From assembly GCF_000253255.1 (NCBI RefSeq), contig NC_015580.1:589001-653000 (forward strand): a DNA stretch of 64,000 bases, read 5' to 3'. The stretch comes from Novosphingobium sp. PP1Y. Lineage in GTDB: Bacteria > Pseudomonadota > Alphaproteobacteria > Sphingomonadales > Sphingomonadaceae. The position numbers and the translations under genes are program-made. Below the pieces are notes generated by a model, which saw only the letters and a list, made by a program, of their open reading frames with translations, searched no databases and was not told where the DNA came from. This document shows, one piece after another, positions 1 through 8,868 of the stretch. Position 1 is the first letter of the stretch; every line of letters starts with the position of its first letter.

Positions 1-63
1 TCTCCAAAGTCAAAGATGGGCGCGCTTAGCTGGGGCATGGCCAAGAAGCAAGGTTTCGGCGAG

Positions 64-1449
64 TCATTTGCCGTAGCGCTGTCTTAGCATATTCCAGCTC
101 GCCCGCAGACCCAAAGCGTCTCCCCCTTTCGGACGACCCGGCTTGGCCGAGGGGCGCCAGGCGAAAGTGTCCAAGTGGGCCCAGTCGACGCCCTTGGGCA
201 CGAAACGGTCGAGGAACAGCGCCGCGGTGCAGGCGCCGGCAAAGCCGCCGGTGCCTGCATTGTTGATGTCGGCCACGTCGGACTTGAGCATTTCGCGGTA
301 GCCTTCGTGCAGCGGCAGGCGCCAGCACGGATCGTCGCTGGCAAGGCCGCCGTCGAGCAGGGCCTGCGCGGTTGCATCCTCGCGCGCAAAGAGTGCGGGC
401 AGGTCGGGGCCGAGCGCGACCCGCGCCGCGCCGGTGAGAGTTGCGAAGTCGATGATCAGCTCCGGCTCCTTCTCGCCGGCCCGGGCAAGGGCATCGCCGA
501 GGATCAGGCGGCCTTCGGCATCGGTATTGCCGATCTCCACCGAGATGCCTGCGCGGCTGCGCAGGACGTCGCCCGGGCGGAAGGAGTTGGCTGAAACCGC
601 GTTTTCGACGGCGGGGACCAGCAGGTGCAGGCGCACCGGCAGCTTCGCGTCCATGATCAGCCGCGCCAGTGCCAGGGCATGTGCCGCGCCGCCCATGTCC
701 TTCTTCATCAGCAGCATGCCCGAGGACGGCTTGATGTCGAGCCCGCCCGAATCGAAGCAGACGCCCTTGCCGACGATGGCGATCCTCGGATGCCTGGGAT
801 CGCCCCATTCCAGCTCGATCATGCGCGGGGCGTGGCTGCGCCCGGCGGCGCGGCCCACGGCATGGACCATCGGGAACTCGCGCTCGAGCATGTCGGTGCG
901 GGTCACGTGGATCTCGGCGCGATAGGCCTTGGCAAGGCTCTCGGCCTCTGCCTCGAGCTGGCCGGGGCCCATGTCCTCGGCCGGGGTATTGACGAGGTCG
1001 CGGACCAGTTCGACGGCCTCGGCCTCGGCGGTGATCGCGTCGATCTTGCCCGCCTCGGCGGTCAGCAGTACGCGGGGGCCTTCTTCGGAAGGATCGGAGC
1101 GATAACGGTCGAAGCTGTACTGCCCGGTGATCCAGCCGAACATGGCGCGCCCCGGTTCGGCGCCATGGCAGCGATAGGTGCCGGCGGGCAGGGCATCGGC
1201 GAGCTTGGCCAGGCACCAGCTCGACAGTTCCCCGGTCCGGGCAACGCCTGCCACCACGATCCAGCCGTCGCCATCGGGGACGATCGCGTGTTCGCCTGCA
1301 TCGGCGGAGAACTTGTGCGCTTCGAGCGCAGCGCGCTGGGCAGCGGTGCGTTCCTTGAGGAAGGCGTCCAGTCCGTCCTTGTCGACGAGGTGGATCGCCA
1401 CGGCCTTCTGGCCCCGGTCCGGCTGAATCAATGGGTTCTTGTCGCTCAT
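64..1449 (-). CDS. Leucyl aminopeptidase family protein (peptidase M17)
   Basis: Predicted cytoplasmic metalloaminopeptidase that removes N-terminal residues from peptides. The 461-residue protein has the M17 layout: a variable N-terminal domain (about residues 1-150) and a C-terminal catalytic domain. The two family signatures are visible: the metal-binding GKGVCFDSGGLDIK block and NTDAEGRL, which holds two-metal-site Asp/Glu residues. The ATG start is preceded by an AGAAAC-type weak leader about 40 bases from the divergent lipoprotein gene. The length is somewhat shorter than the roughly 500 residues of classical PepA. The exact subfamily (PepA or PepB-like) cannot be fixed from sequence alone. 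Confidence 0.93.
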   Translation of the reverse strand: MSDKNPLIQPDRGQKAVAIHLVDKDGLDAFLKERTAAQRAALEAHKFSADAGEHAIVPDGDGWIVVAGVARTGELSSWCLAKLADALPAGTYRCHGAEPGRAMFGWITGQYSFDRYRSDPSEEGPRVLLTAEAGKIDAITAEAEAVELVRDLVNTPAEDMGPGQLEAEAESLAKAYRAEIHVTRTDMLEREFPMVHAVGRAAGRSHAPRMIELEWGDPRHPRIAIVGKGVCFDSGGLDIKPSSGMLLMKKDMGGAAHALALARLIMDAKLPVRLHLLVPAVENAVSANSFRPGDVLRSRAGISVEIGNTDAEGRLILGDALARAGEKEPELIIDFATLTGAARVALGPDLPALFAREDATAQALLDGGLASDDPCWRLPLHEGYREMLKSDVADINNAGTGGFAGACTAALFLDRFVPKGVDWAHLDTFAWRPSAKPGRPKGGDALGLRASWNMLRQRYGK

Positions 1450-1497
1450 ATAGAGTTTCTCTAGCGTTGGCTCAGGCCTGAGTGCGAGAGGAAAATT

Positions 1498-2364
1498 ATG
1501 CGAATTGGCGGATTGGTGTTGGCAAGCGTTCTCCTGGCAGGCGGCTGTTCGGGCAAGCAGGCCGATGCCCCCGAGGATCAGCCTTCGCTTTCAGCCTCGA
1601 GCGAGGCCAGTGCCGGTCCTGCGGGAGCGGGCATGGCCTCGCAAGGGGCGGCCAGCGACGGGGCTTCGCAGGTTGCGCAAGCTGCCGCGCCCATGGGCCG
1701 CAAGGAAGAAGCCTCGAACGATCTTTACGAATTCGCCTACGAGTACCCGGACCAGGCCGGCGCAATCCCCGGGCTGCGCGCAAGGCTCGATGCCAAGCTG
1801 GACGAAACCCGCAAGGCGCTCATCTCCGAATCGCGCGATGACCGGCGCGAGGCGAAGAAGAACGACTTTCCCTATCACGCGCATAGCAGCCAGACCTCGT
1901 GGAAGGTGGTGACCGACTTGCCGGGCTGGCTGTCGCTGTCCTCCGAGTTCTACGTCTTTTCCGGCGGTGCCCATGGCATGAGCGGTTTCGATTCGCTGCT
2001 GTGGGACAAGCAGGCTGACGCGGCCCGCAAGCCCGAGGCCCTGTTCACCAGCGAATCGGCGCTGCGCTCGGCAATCCGCAGGCCTTTCTGCAATGCGCTC
2101 GACAAGGAGCGTGAGAAGCGGCGTGGGGTGCCGGTACGCCGCGGCAGCGACGACATGTTCAGCGATTGTATCGATCCGCTCGAAAGTACGGTCATTCTCG
2201 GCTCGTCGAACGGCAAGACTTTCGATCGCCTCGGAATCCTCGTCGGTCCCTACGCGGCCGGGCCCTATGCCGAAGGCACATACGAGATCACCCTGCCGGT
2301 CACTCCGGCCGTGCTCGACACGGTGAAGCCCGCCTACAAGGACAGCTTCTCGAGCGGCGGCTGA
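1498..2364 (+). CDS. Lipoprotein with DUF4163/DUF3298-like domains
   Basis: Predicted lipoprotein of 288 residues. The N terminus ends in a lipobox LAGGC with the acylated cysteine at residue 17. A low-complexity Ala/Ser/Gln linker follows to about residue 70, then a folded domain. Phrases such as FSGGAHG and the C-terminal LGILVGPYAAGPYAEG are typical of the DUF4163-DUF3298 (RsiV/PdaC-like) arrangement found in Gram-negative periplasmic proteins. No catalytic activity can be assigned. It is divergent from the aminopeptidase and upstream of map with a 50-base gap, so co-transcription with map is possible. Confidence 0.8.
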   Translation: MRIGGLVLASVLLAGGCSGKQADAPEDQPSLSASSEASAGPAGAGMASQGAASDGASQVAQAAAPMGRKEEASNDLYEFAYEYPDQAGAIPGLRARLDAKLDETRKALISESRDDRREAKKNDFPYHAHSSQTSWKVVTDLPGWLSLSSEFYVFSGGAHGMSGFDSLLWDKQADAARKPEALFTSESALRSAIRRPFCNALDKEREKRRGVPVRRGSDDMFSDCIDPLESTVILGSSNGKTFDRLGILVGPYAAGPYAEGTYEITLPVTPAVLDTVKPAYKDSFSSGG

Positions 2365-2419
2365 TCTTCGCGCTTGCGAGCATCTCGCATTTGGCGAGCA
2401 AGATCGCTATGTGGGGGCC

Positions 2420-3250
2420 ATGAGCGAATACCAGATTGTCGAACCCGGAAGTGAAACCGTCCTGCGCGACGGCACCATCAAGCTGCACGGACCCGAGGCT
2501 TTCGAGGGCATGCGCAAGGCCGGACGCCTTGCCGCAGCGATCCTCGATGAAGTGGCCTCGATGGTGGAGCCGGGCGTCACCACGGCTGAAATCGACGACA
2601 AGGTTCGCGAACTGACGCTCGATGGCGGCGCCGTTCCGGCAACGCTGGGCTATCGCGGCTATGCGCATTCGTGCTGCATCTCGATCAACCATGTCGTGTG
2701 CCACGGCATTCCTTCTGAAAAGACGCTGAAGGAAGGCGATATCCTCAACATCGACGTGACCCCGCTGCTCGACGGCTGGCATGGCGATTCCAGCCGCATG
2801 TATTTCGCGGGCGAGCCCTCGCTGAAGGCGCGCAAGCTGGTGGAGGTGACTTACGAGTGCCTGATGATCGGCATCGAGCAGGCCAAGCCGGGCAACCGCG
2901 TGGGTGACATCGGCGCGGCCATCCAGGCCCATGCCGAAGCGCATCGCTACGGCGTCGTGCGCGAATTCTGCGGCCATGGCCTCGGCCGCCTGTTCCACGA
3001 TGCGCCCGAAGTGGTCCACGCCGGTCGCGCCGGCACGGGGCCGATGCTGAAGCCGGGCATGTTCATGACCATCGAGCCGATGATCAACCTCGGCAAGCCG
3101 CCGGTGAAGCTTCTCAACGACGGCTGGACCGCGGTCACGCGTGACAAGTCGCTTTCGGCCCAGTTCGAACACTCGATCGGCATTACCGAGGACGGCTGCG
3201 AGATCTTCACGCTCAGCCCGGCAGGCCAGCACAAGCCGCCTTACGCCTGA
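2420..3250 (+). CDS. map: Type I methionine aminopeptidase
   Basis: Removes the initiator methionine from nascent proteins. The 276-residue protein is a complete pita-bread-fold enzyme. The metal ligands sit in NIDVTPLLDGWHGDSSR (two Asp), in CGHGLGR (His), and in the two Glu blocks FMTIEPM and QFEHSIG. A GTG nine bases upstream could also start translation, but the ATG chosen here is preceded by GGGGG at good spacing. The N-terminal extension before EGMRKAG is about 20 residues, as in other alphaproteobacterial enzymes. Confidence 0.97.
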   Translation: MSEYQIVEPGSETVLRDGTIKLHGPEAFEGMRKAGRLAAAILDEVASMVEPGVTTAEIDDKVRELTLDGGAVPATLGYRGYAHSCCISINHVVCHGIPSEKTLKEGDILNIDVTPLLDGWHGDSSRMYFAGEPSLKARKLVEVTYECLMIGIEQAKPGNRVGDIGAAIQAHAEAHRYGVVREFCGHGLGRLFHDAPEVVHAGRAGTGPMLKPGMFMTIEPMINLGKPPVKLLNDGWTAVTRDKSLSAQFEHSIGITEDGCEIFTLSPAGQHKPPYA

Positions 3251-3320
3251 TCGCAGCGATGGCGGGGACGCAAGGCCCCGCCGCAACCGCGCACCTCCCC
3301 CGCGCGTTGAAGCCCTTGCC

Positions 3321-4169
3321 ATGGCCCGCGCCGCTATCCCCGCAATTCGCCTGTTGCCCTTACTCGCGGTGGCCCTCAGCCTGTCTGTTCCGGGCGCGGC
3401 CCATGCGGGGCGATGCCCGGTCGACCATGCCGGGAAACTCGGGATCGGCGCTTGGCCCCTCGAGGGCGATAGCACACTGGAAGCAGATCTGGAGCGGCTC
3501 CACGGGGGGTGGTTCCATACCTGGCAGGCCCGGACGGATCTTCGCGATCCCGGCTTCGTGCCGATGATGCGGTCTGGCAGCGATCTGCCGCAAGTCTTCG
3601 CCGCGCCTTCGCCGGTCCTGCTGACTTTCAATGAACCGGACGAAGCGAAGCAGGCGAACATGAGCGTCGAACTGGCGCTGGCCTACTGGCCGACGCTGAT
3701 GGCGACCGGAAAACGCCTCGGTTCACCGGCGACGCGTACGGGCAACGAAGTGGGCCCAAGCACTTGGCTTGGGCGCTTCATGGCAGGGGCAGCGGAGCGC
3801 GGCTACCGCGTCGATTTCATCGCCGTCCATTATTACACGCAGTCGCCGGACATCGACGCTTTCCGCGGCTACCTCGAGCGGGTCCACGAGGCTTACGGCC
3901 GTCCCGTCTGGGTCACCGAATGGGCGCTGGCGGACTGGTCGCGGCCAGACCGCTTTTCCTTTGCCGAGCAGGCAGCGTTCTTCCGCCGCGCCTCGGCGAT
4001 GCTCGATGACTTGCCCTATGTCGAGCGGCACGCATGGTTCGGTCTCTACGAAGGGCTCGACGGCTGGAAGCTGCATTCCGGGCTGGTCGCAGGGGGCAGG
4101 CTTACCGAAGTGGGCAAGGCCTTCGTCGATCTTGCCACATGTGACCAGGCGCCGGTCGAGCCGGAATAG
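3321..4169 (+). CDS. Secreted glycoside hydrolase-like protein (GH128 / Asl1 type)
   Basis: A 282-residue protein with a clear signal peptide (residues about 1-29, ending AAHAG). Two acidic motifs sit where GH128 endo-beta-1,3-glucanases have their acid/base and nucleophile: FNEPDEA near residue 105 and VTEWALADW near residue 200. DFIAVHYYTQ lies between them. The family is known mostly from fungi and some bacteria, where it cleaves beta-glucan; here the substrate is only inferred. The ATG was chosen because the signal peptide starts there. The frame stays open upstream, but through map coding sequence. Confidence 0.7.
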   Translation: MARAAIPAIRLLPLLAVALSLSVPGAAHAGRCPVDHAGKLGIGAWPLEGDSTLEADLERLHGGWFHTWQARTDLRDPGFVPMMRSGSDLPQVFAAPSPVLLTFNEPDEAKQANMSVELALAYWPTLMATGKRLGSPATRTGNEVGPSTWLGRFMAGAAERGYRVDFIAVHYYTQSPDIDAFRGYLERVHEAYGRPVWVTEWALADWSRPDRFSFAEQAAFFRRASAMLDDLPYVERHAWFGLYEGLDGWKLHSGLVAGGRLTEVGKAFVDLATCDQAPVEPE

Positions 4170-4178
4170 CCCTGCCGC

Positions 4179-5432
4179 TCAGAAGCTGATCACGGCTTCG
4201 CCGATGGCATTCCACACATCGGCCAGCTGATCCTCGCCGATGCAGTAGGGCGGCATGACATAGACCGTGTTGCCCAGGGGACGCAGCAGGATGCCGCGCT
4301 CGCGGAAGAAGGCCATGAGGTCGGGCGCCAAAGTGTCGAGATAGCCGCCTTCTCCCGACGTCTTGAGGTCGAGCGCAGCAATCGTTCCGCATTGGCGGGC
4401 ATTGTCGAAGTGGCAGAAACTGCCGAGCTTATCGAGCCACTGCGCCTGTCGCTTGGCGAGAGCGGCGATACGCTCGCGCACCGGCTCCTCGCGCCAGATC
4501 TCGAGGTTCGCGCGGGCTGCCGCGCAGGCGAGCGGGTTGGCGGTGTAGCTGGACGAGTGGAAGAACATCTTCGCGCGGTCGGTCGACCAGTGCGCCTCGA
4601 AGATCGCCTCGTTCGCCATCGTGACCGCAAGCGGCACCGCGCCGCCGGTCAGTCCCTTGGAGAGGCACAGGATGTCGGGCGAAACGCCGGCCTGCTCGCA
4701 CGCGAGCAGGGTGCCGGTGCGGCCCCAGCCGGTCATCACTTCGTCGGCAATGAACAGGACGTCGTGCTGCGTGCAGATCTCCTGCATCCGCGCCAGCGTT
4801 TCCGGCGCGTAGAACAGCATCCCGCCTGCGCCGAGCACCAGCGGCTCGACGATGAATGCCGCCGCATCGCCCTTGCGGCAGATCGCCTCCAGCGCATCGA
4901 GCGCGGCCTGTTCCGCCCCCGCGGCGGGGAAGGGCACGGTTGCGACGTCGAACAGCAGCGGCTCATAGGCCTGGTTGAACACGCCGCGCGCACCGACCGA
5001 CATCGCGCCGATCGTATCGCCGTGGTAGCTGTGCTCCATCACGACGATGCGGTGCCGCGCCTCGCCGCGCGCATGCCAGTAGCCCAGCGCCATCTTCAGC
5101 GCGACTTCGACGGCGGTCGATCCCGAATCGGAGAAGAACACCCGAGTCAGGTTCTGCGGCATGATTTCGCGCAGGCCCGCGGCGACGGCTTCTGCGGGTT
5201 CGTGGGTCCAGCCCGCGAAGATCATCTGGTCGAGCTTGCCAGCCTGTTCGGCGATGGCGGCCATGATCTTCGGATTGCAGTGCCCGTGCGTCGTTACCCA
5301 CCACGAGGAGATCGCATCGATGTAGGATTTGCCGTCCGCGGTGTGGAGCACGGCGCCCTCGGCGCGTTCGACCAGCGGGATCGGTTCGCGCAGGCCGTGC
5401 TGCGTGAAGGGGTGCCAGACAGATGACGTCAC
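4179..5432 (-). CDS. bioA: Adenosylmethionine-8-amino-7-oxononanoate aminotransferase
   Basis: PLP-dependent transaminase that makes 7,8-diaminopelargonic acid from KAPA with S-adenosylmethionine as amino donor. The 417-residue protein shows the class III aminotransferase features SGSTAVEVALKMA, HSYHGDTIGAMS, IADEVMTGWGRTG and LCLSKGLTGG, the last with the Schiff-base lysine. The start is GTG and overlaps the bioD stop by four bases (GTGA), which implies translational coupling. Last gene of the biotin operon. Confidence 0.96.
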   Translation of the reverse strand: MTSSVWHPFTQHGLREPIPLVERAEGAVLHTADGKSYIDAISSWWVTTHGHCNPKIMAAIAEQAGKLDQMIFAGWTHEPAEAVAAGLREIMPQNLTRVFFSDSGSTAVEVALKMALGYWHARGEARHRIVVMEHSYHGDTIGAMSVGARGVFNQAYEPLLFDVATVPFPAAGAEQAALDALEAICRKGDAAAFIVEPLVLGAGGMLFYAPETLARMQEICTQHDVLFIADEVMTGWGRTGTLLACEQAGVSPDILCLSKGLTGGAVPLAVTMANEAIFEAHWSTDRAKMFFHSSSYTANPLACAAARANLEIWREEPVRERIAALAKRQAQWLDKLGSFCHFDNARQCGTIAALDLKTSGEGGYLDTLAPDLMAFFRERGILLRPLGNTVYVMPPYCIGEDQLADVWNAIGEAVISF

Positions 5433-6064
5433 CGGGTGAAATCCTCCAGTCGAAAATGTTCGGCAAAGGCCGTGCGCAGGGTTTCGGGCGTCAGCGGATC
5501 GAGCCGCGGCAGGCGGCCCAGACGGCGGACCTTGCCCATCTCGCAGATCGTCGCCTCGCTGTCTTCCACTGCATCGCCGACGAAGGCGACGCCGAGAATG
5601 TCGATGCCGCGCGCGCGCAGCGCCTCGATCGACAGCAGCGAATGGTTGATCGTGCCCAGCACGGTGCGCGCGACGAGGACGACCGGGCATCGCCAGTGCG
5701 CGAACTGGTCGGCGTAAGTCATCTGGCGGGTCAGGGGCACCAGAGCGCCGCCGGCTCCTTCGATCACCAGCGGGCCGTCCACTTGCGGAAGGGCGAGCCG
5801 ATCCGGGTCGATGACGACCCCGTCGATCTCGGCAGCGAGGTGGGGTGAGCAGGGTGTCGAGAGCCGATAGGCGTCGGGCAGCACACGCTCGGGCGCGATC
5901 CCGGCGAGACGGGCCACACGGTCGCGGTCGCCGCCGTCGGCCTCCAGTCCGGCCTGCACGGGCTTCCAGTAGCAAGCGCCGAGCGCGCCGGTCAGGGCGG
6001 CGGCAAAGACGGTCTTGCCGATTTCGGTGTCGGTGCCGGTGACGATGATGGGGGTGTTTGGCAT
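5429..6064 (-). CDS. bioD: Dethiobiotin synthase
   Basis: ATP-dependent closure of the ureido ring of dethiobiotin. The 211-residue P-loop protein starts with TGTDTEIGKTVFAAAL (Walker A) and has the KPVQAGLE substrate motif and the EGAGGALVPL loop, all diagnostic. It lies seven bases downstream of bioC and overlaps the bioA start by four bases. Length is slightly shorter than E. coli BioD, mainly in surface loops. Confidence 0.96.
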   Translation of the reverse strand: MPNTPIIVTGTDTEIGKTVFAAALTGALGACYWKPVQAGLEADGGDRDRVARLAGIAPERVLPDAYRLSTPCSPHLAAEIDGVVIDPDRLALPQVDGPLVIEGAGGALVPLTRQMTYADQFAHWRCPVVLVARTVLGTINHSLLSIEALRARGIDILGVAFVGDAVEDSEATICEMGKVRRLGRLPRLDPLTPETLRTAFAEHFRLEDFTR

Positions 6065-6071
6065 CGCGGGC

Positions 6072-6827
6072 TCACCTAGCGCGATGAAGGTGGCAGGTCA
6101 CGACCTCGTACGTGACAGCGCTTCCGGAAGCCTCGAAACGCGCCATGACCCTGCGCAGGGCGGCGGGCGGCAGCGGGCGATGGCGGGGCGAAGACGTGCC
6201 GGCGCCGATGGCCTTGAGCGAGCGCAGGAACGCGCGGGCATCGGCATGGCATTCCACGTGCGCCTCGACGTCGAGCGCGGCCGGGGCGAGTCGGGCGAAG
6301 TCTTCGATGGGCTGGAATTCCGGGGTTCCGGCGACCAGCCCCTCGGCCGCGTGGGCTTCGCGCCATTCGGCGAAACTGCCGGGGCCGAGAGTGGTCACGA
6401 GGCAGTGACCGCCCGGCGCGAGCCAGTCGGCCATGCGGGCCAGCGCGGCCGGGGCGTCGGTGAACCACTGCAGGGCCAGGCTGGAGCAGATGAGATCGAA
6501 AGGGCCGCCTTCCGGGGTGCCGAATTCCCCGTCCATCGCAGCGAATCGGCGCGAGGGCGCATCGCCGAGGCTGGCGCGGCAACGCTCGACCATTTCGGGT
6601 GCGATGTCGGTAATCGTCCAGTCTCCGCCGACATCGGCCGCGAGCAGCGCACGCGTCAGGAAGCCGGTGCCGCAGCCGATTTCCAGCACGCGCGGGCTTT
6701 GCGGCAGCGCAAGTGCGGCAATGCGCGCGGCAAGGGCTTCGGCGACGCTGCGCTGGACGCGGGCATGGTCCTCGTAGTCCGGCGCCTTGGCGAAGGCCCG
6801 GATGATGCGTTCGCGTTGCCCGCTCAT
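6072..6827 (-). CDS. bioC: Malonyl-ACP O-methyltransferase (BioC-like)
   Basis: SAM-dependent methyltransferase thought to methylate malonyl-ACP so that it can enter fatty-acid synthesis as a pimelate precursor. The 251-residue protein has motif I VLEIGCGTGFLTRAL and a Rossmann methyltransferase fold, followed by LICSSLALQWF, typical of BioC. The chosen ATG (MSGQRER) overlaps the stop of the upstream hydrolase gene by four bases (ATGA). The operon position between bioH-like and bioD supports the assignment. Confidence 0.9.
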   Translation of the reverse strand: MSGQRERIIRAFAKAPDYEDHARVQRSVAEALAARIAALALPQSPRVLEIGCGTGFLTRALLAADVGGDWTITDIAPEMVERCRASLGDAPSRRFAAMDGEFGTPEGGPFDLICSSLALQWFTDAPAALARMADWLAPGGHCLVTTLGPGSFAEWREAHAAEGLVAGTPEFQPIEDFARLAPAALDVEAHVECHADARAFLRSLKAIGAGTSSPRHRPLPPAALRRVMARFEASGSAVTYEVVTCHLHRAR

Positions 6828-7444
6828 GCGAGGGACCCAGCCATGTCGCGGACCGCCTGCGCGCAAAACGCCGGGTCTTCGAGGGGGAGCAGATGGCCGC
6901 CGCCTTCGTGGCTCAGGTGCCGTGCCGCGATACCGGCAAAGCAGCCTTGGCGCATGGCTTGCGGAAGCAGCGGATCCCTGGCGCCCTGCACGACCAGAAC
7001 GGGAACTTCCGGCAGGGGGGGATGCGCATCGCGCAGGCTCAGCAGGTCATCGCGCAGGGGAGCGGGATCGATCCGCGCGAAAGCCGCGTCGCATCCGACG
7101 CGCCGGCGGAAGTCTTCAAGGACCGTTCGCGGATCGCGGCCGAACTGGCGCAGCATCAGCTCGACGACGCGGGTCGGCACGCCCGGACAGTCGGGCGTGG
7201 CAGTGAAGCGCTCGAACCCGTTGATGGCGACGAGACCGGCCAGTCCCGGCGGCGGATCGGCGAGGAGCCGCATGGTGCCGAAGGAATGGGTTACCGCCAG
7301 GCAGGGACCTTCGACTGCCGGGGCCAGCGCGTCGCCGAAATAGCCACGGTCGTCGCGCAGCTGCTCCCATTCGGGCAGGAGCGGGGCCAGCGTGTCCCAG
7401 AAGTGCCGGTCGAATCCCCAGCCGTGACAGAACAGCAGCTTCAA
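6824..7444 (-). CDS. bioH: Short alpha/beta hydrolase, probable pimeloyl-ACP methyl ester esterase
   Basis: Probably removes the methyl group from pimeloyl-ACP methyl ester after two elongation cycles. The 206-residue protein starts with LLFCHGWGFDRHFW (oxyanion region). The nucleophile elbow THSFG replaces the usual GxSxG. The acid is in GARDPLLP and the histidine in GGGHLLPLEDP. It is about 50 residues shorter than E. coli BioH, mainly through a reduced lid. TTG start, overlapping the bioF stop by four bases (TTGA). BioH versus BioG-type naming is an inference from position and length. Confidence 0.8.
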   Translation of the reverse strand: MKLLFCHGWGFDRHFWDTLAPLLPEWEQLRDDRGYFGDALAPAVEGPCLAVTHSFGTMRLLADPPPGLAGLVAINGFERFTATPDCPGVPTRVVELMLRQFGRDPRTVLEDFRRRVGCDAAFARIDPAPLRDDLLSLRDAHPPLPEVPVLVVQGARDPLLPQAMRQGCFAGIAARHLSHEGGGHLLPLEDPAFCAQAVRDMAGSLA

Positions 7445-8604
7445 CGGTGCGCCTCTATGGCTGTCAGCAGGGCATCGACGTCGGCCTCGCTCTGGCTGGC
7501 GCGCAGGGCGATGCGCAGGCGGCTGGTGCCGGGCGGAACCGTGGGCGGGCGGATCGCGGAGGCAAGCAAGCCTGCCGTTTCCAGCCGGGCTGAAAGCGCC
7601 ATGGCATCGGCTTCTGCGCCAATCACGGCAGGCACGATCTGGGTGCTCGAGGCGCCATGGTCGAGGCCGAGCCGCGACAGGCCCGCGCGCAGGCGGTCGC
7701 CCAGCGCCGCGAGGTGGGCGCGCTCGGCGTCCATGCCGGGCACGAGGTCGAGCGCGGCGTCGATAGCGCCCAGCACCGCAGGGGGCGGCGCGGTCGTGAA
7801 GATGAAGCCGCTGGCGGTGTTGACGAGGTAGTCGATCAGCGCCTGCGAGCCCGCGACATAGGCCCCGAATCCGCCGAGCGCCTTGCTGAAGGTGCCCATG
7901 ATCAGGTCGACCCGGCCCGGAATTTCGGCCGAAAGACCCGCGCCGCCGGGGCCGAGGACGCCGGTGGCATGGGCCTCGTCGATGAAGAGCACGGCATCGT
8001 GCGCTTCGGCGATGGCGGCAAGGCGTGCCATGTCGGCGCGGTCGCCGTCCATGCTGAACACGCTTTCGGTCAGGATCACCCGGGCCGGGGCATCGCGTCC
8101 CTTGTCGGCAAGCAACGTCTCGAGGTGGTCGAGGTCGTTGTGCCTGAAGCGGTGCTGGCGCACGCCGGCCATGGCGATGCCTGCGTGCATGCTGGCGTGG
8201 ATCAACCGGTCGGTGAAAATGGCGGCGCCCGGTACGGCTGCGAGCAGGGCGGGGATGACCGCGGCATTGGCCTGCCAGCCGCTGGCAAAGATCAATGCGG
8301 CTTGGGTCCCCTTGAACTGCGCGATGCGCGCTTCGAGCGCGAGATGCGCATCGCTCGTGCCCGTGACCAGCCGCGATGCGCCGGAGCCGGTGCCTAATCG
8401 TGCGGTCCATTCGCGCGAACGCTCGATCAGCAGGGGATGACGGGCAAGTCCGAGATAGTCGTTGCTGGAAAAGTCGACGAGTTCGCGGCCCTCGCGGATC
8501 ACGCGGCCGCCGCCGGCAAGGGCAGCCGCGCGCAAGGTGCGGCGCTGTCCGGCGCTCTCGATCCGCGCCAGCGCGGACTTGAGAAGGGAATCGAGCCTGC
8601 TCAT
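7441..8604 (-). CDS. bioF: 8-amino-7-oxononanoate synthase
   Basis: PLP-dependent condensation of pimeloyl-ACP/CoA with alanine to KAPA. The 387-residue protein has the alpha-oxoamine synthase signatures DFSSNDYLGLARHP, IDEAHATGVLGPGGAG and GTFSKALGGFG, with the PLP lysine in FSK. First gene of the leftward operon bioF-bioH-bioC-bioD-bioA. bioB is not in the window. The 264-base upstream gap holds a 20-base palindrome and a stem-loop described separately. Confidence 0.97.
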   Translation of the reverse strand: MSRLDSLLKSALARIESAGQRRTLRAAALAGGGRVIREGRELVDFSSNDYLGLARHPLLIERSREWTARLGTGSGASRLVTGTSDAHLALEARIAQFKGTQAALIFASGWQANAAVIPALLAAVPGAAIFTDRLIHASMHAGIAMAGVRQHRFRHNDLDHLETLLADKGRDAPARVILTESVFSMDGDRADMARLAAIAEAHDAVLFIDEAHATGVLGPGGAGLSAEIPGRVDLIMGTFSKALGGFGAYVAGSQALIDYLVNTASGFIFTTAPPPAVLGAIDAALDLVPGMDAERAHLAALGDRLRAGLSRLGLDHGASSTQIVPAVIGAEADAMALSARLETAGLLASAIRPPTVPPGTSRLRIALRASQSEADVDALLTAIEAHR

Positions 8605-8717
8605 CGCAGGTGCCGGTATGGCAAGCGGAGCCTTTGTACAATGGCGCTAGGGAAATCGGCGCCAGGGGCACGGTCTTTCAACGATAGGGCGTGTTGGATT
8701 TTTTAAGAGTTTACGGG

Positions 8718-8737
8718 CTATACAATCGATAGCATAG
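8718..8737. promoter_or_regulatory. Imperfect palindrome upstream of bioF
   Basis: A 20-base element whose two strands match at 16 of 20 positions, centred on ATCGAT, with CTAT and ATAG ends. It lies about 115 bases upstream of the bioF start in the AT-richer part of the gap, where a promoter is expected. It does not fit the BioR box (TTATMKATAA) or the BirA operator consensus. An operator role is inference only. Confidence 0.4.
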
Positions 8738-8778
8738 TTGCTTCCCTGACGCCCGAAGTCGGACGCGGGCGTTGATTG

Positions 8779-8832
8779 GCCCGGTGCCGGATCGCTTCTC
8801 TTCCATTCTCTCTCCGCGATCCTGCACCGGGC
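8779..8832. terminator. Strong stem-loop with ATTTTT tail (terminator-like)
   Basis: Arms 8779-8794 and 8817-8832 pair at 15 of 16 positions around a 22-base pyrimidine-rich loop. It lies 36 bases downstream of the stop of the leftward 67-residue gene. The T-run (8834-8838) follows the stem on the plus strand, so the U-tract would only help rightward transcripts. For the leftward gene it is a hairpin without U-tract, perhaps a transcript-end or insulating structure. Confidence 0.5.
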
Positions 8833-8868
8833 ATTTTTCCCCTGGCCGCACAGGTGCAATGCGAGGGA

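Noticed and set aside
1..63. Possible gene end at the left edge
   Set aside because: Too short and without coding signal; only the aminopeptidase 3' flank.
8632..8645. CCTTTGTACAATGG as a seventh copy of the CCAARGTNCAATW element
   Set aside because: Three core positions differ (TTT for AAR), and it points away from bioF toward no rightward gene.
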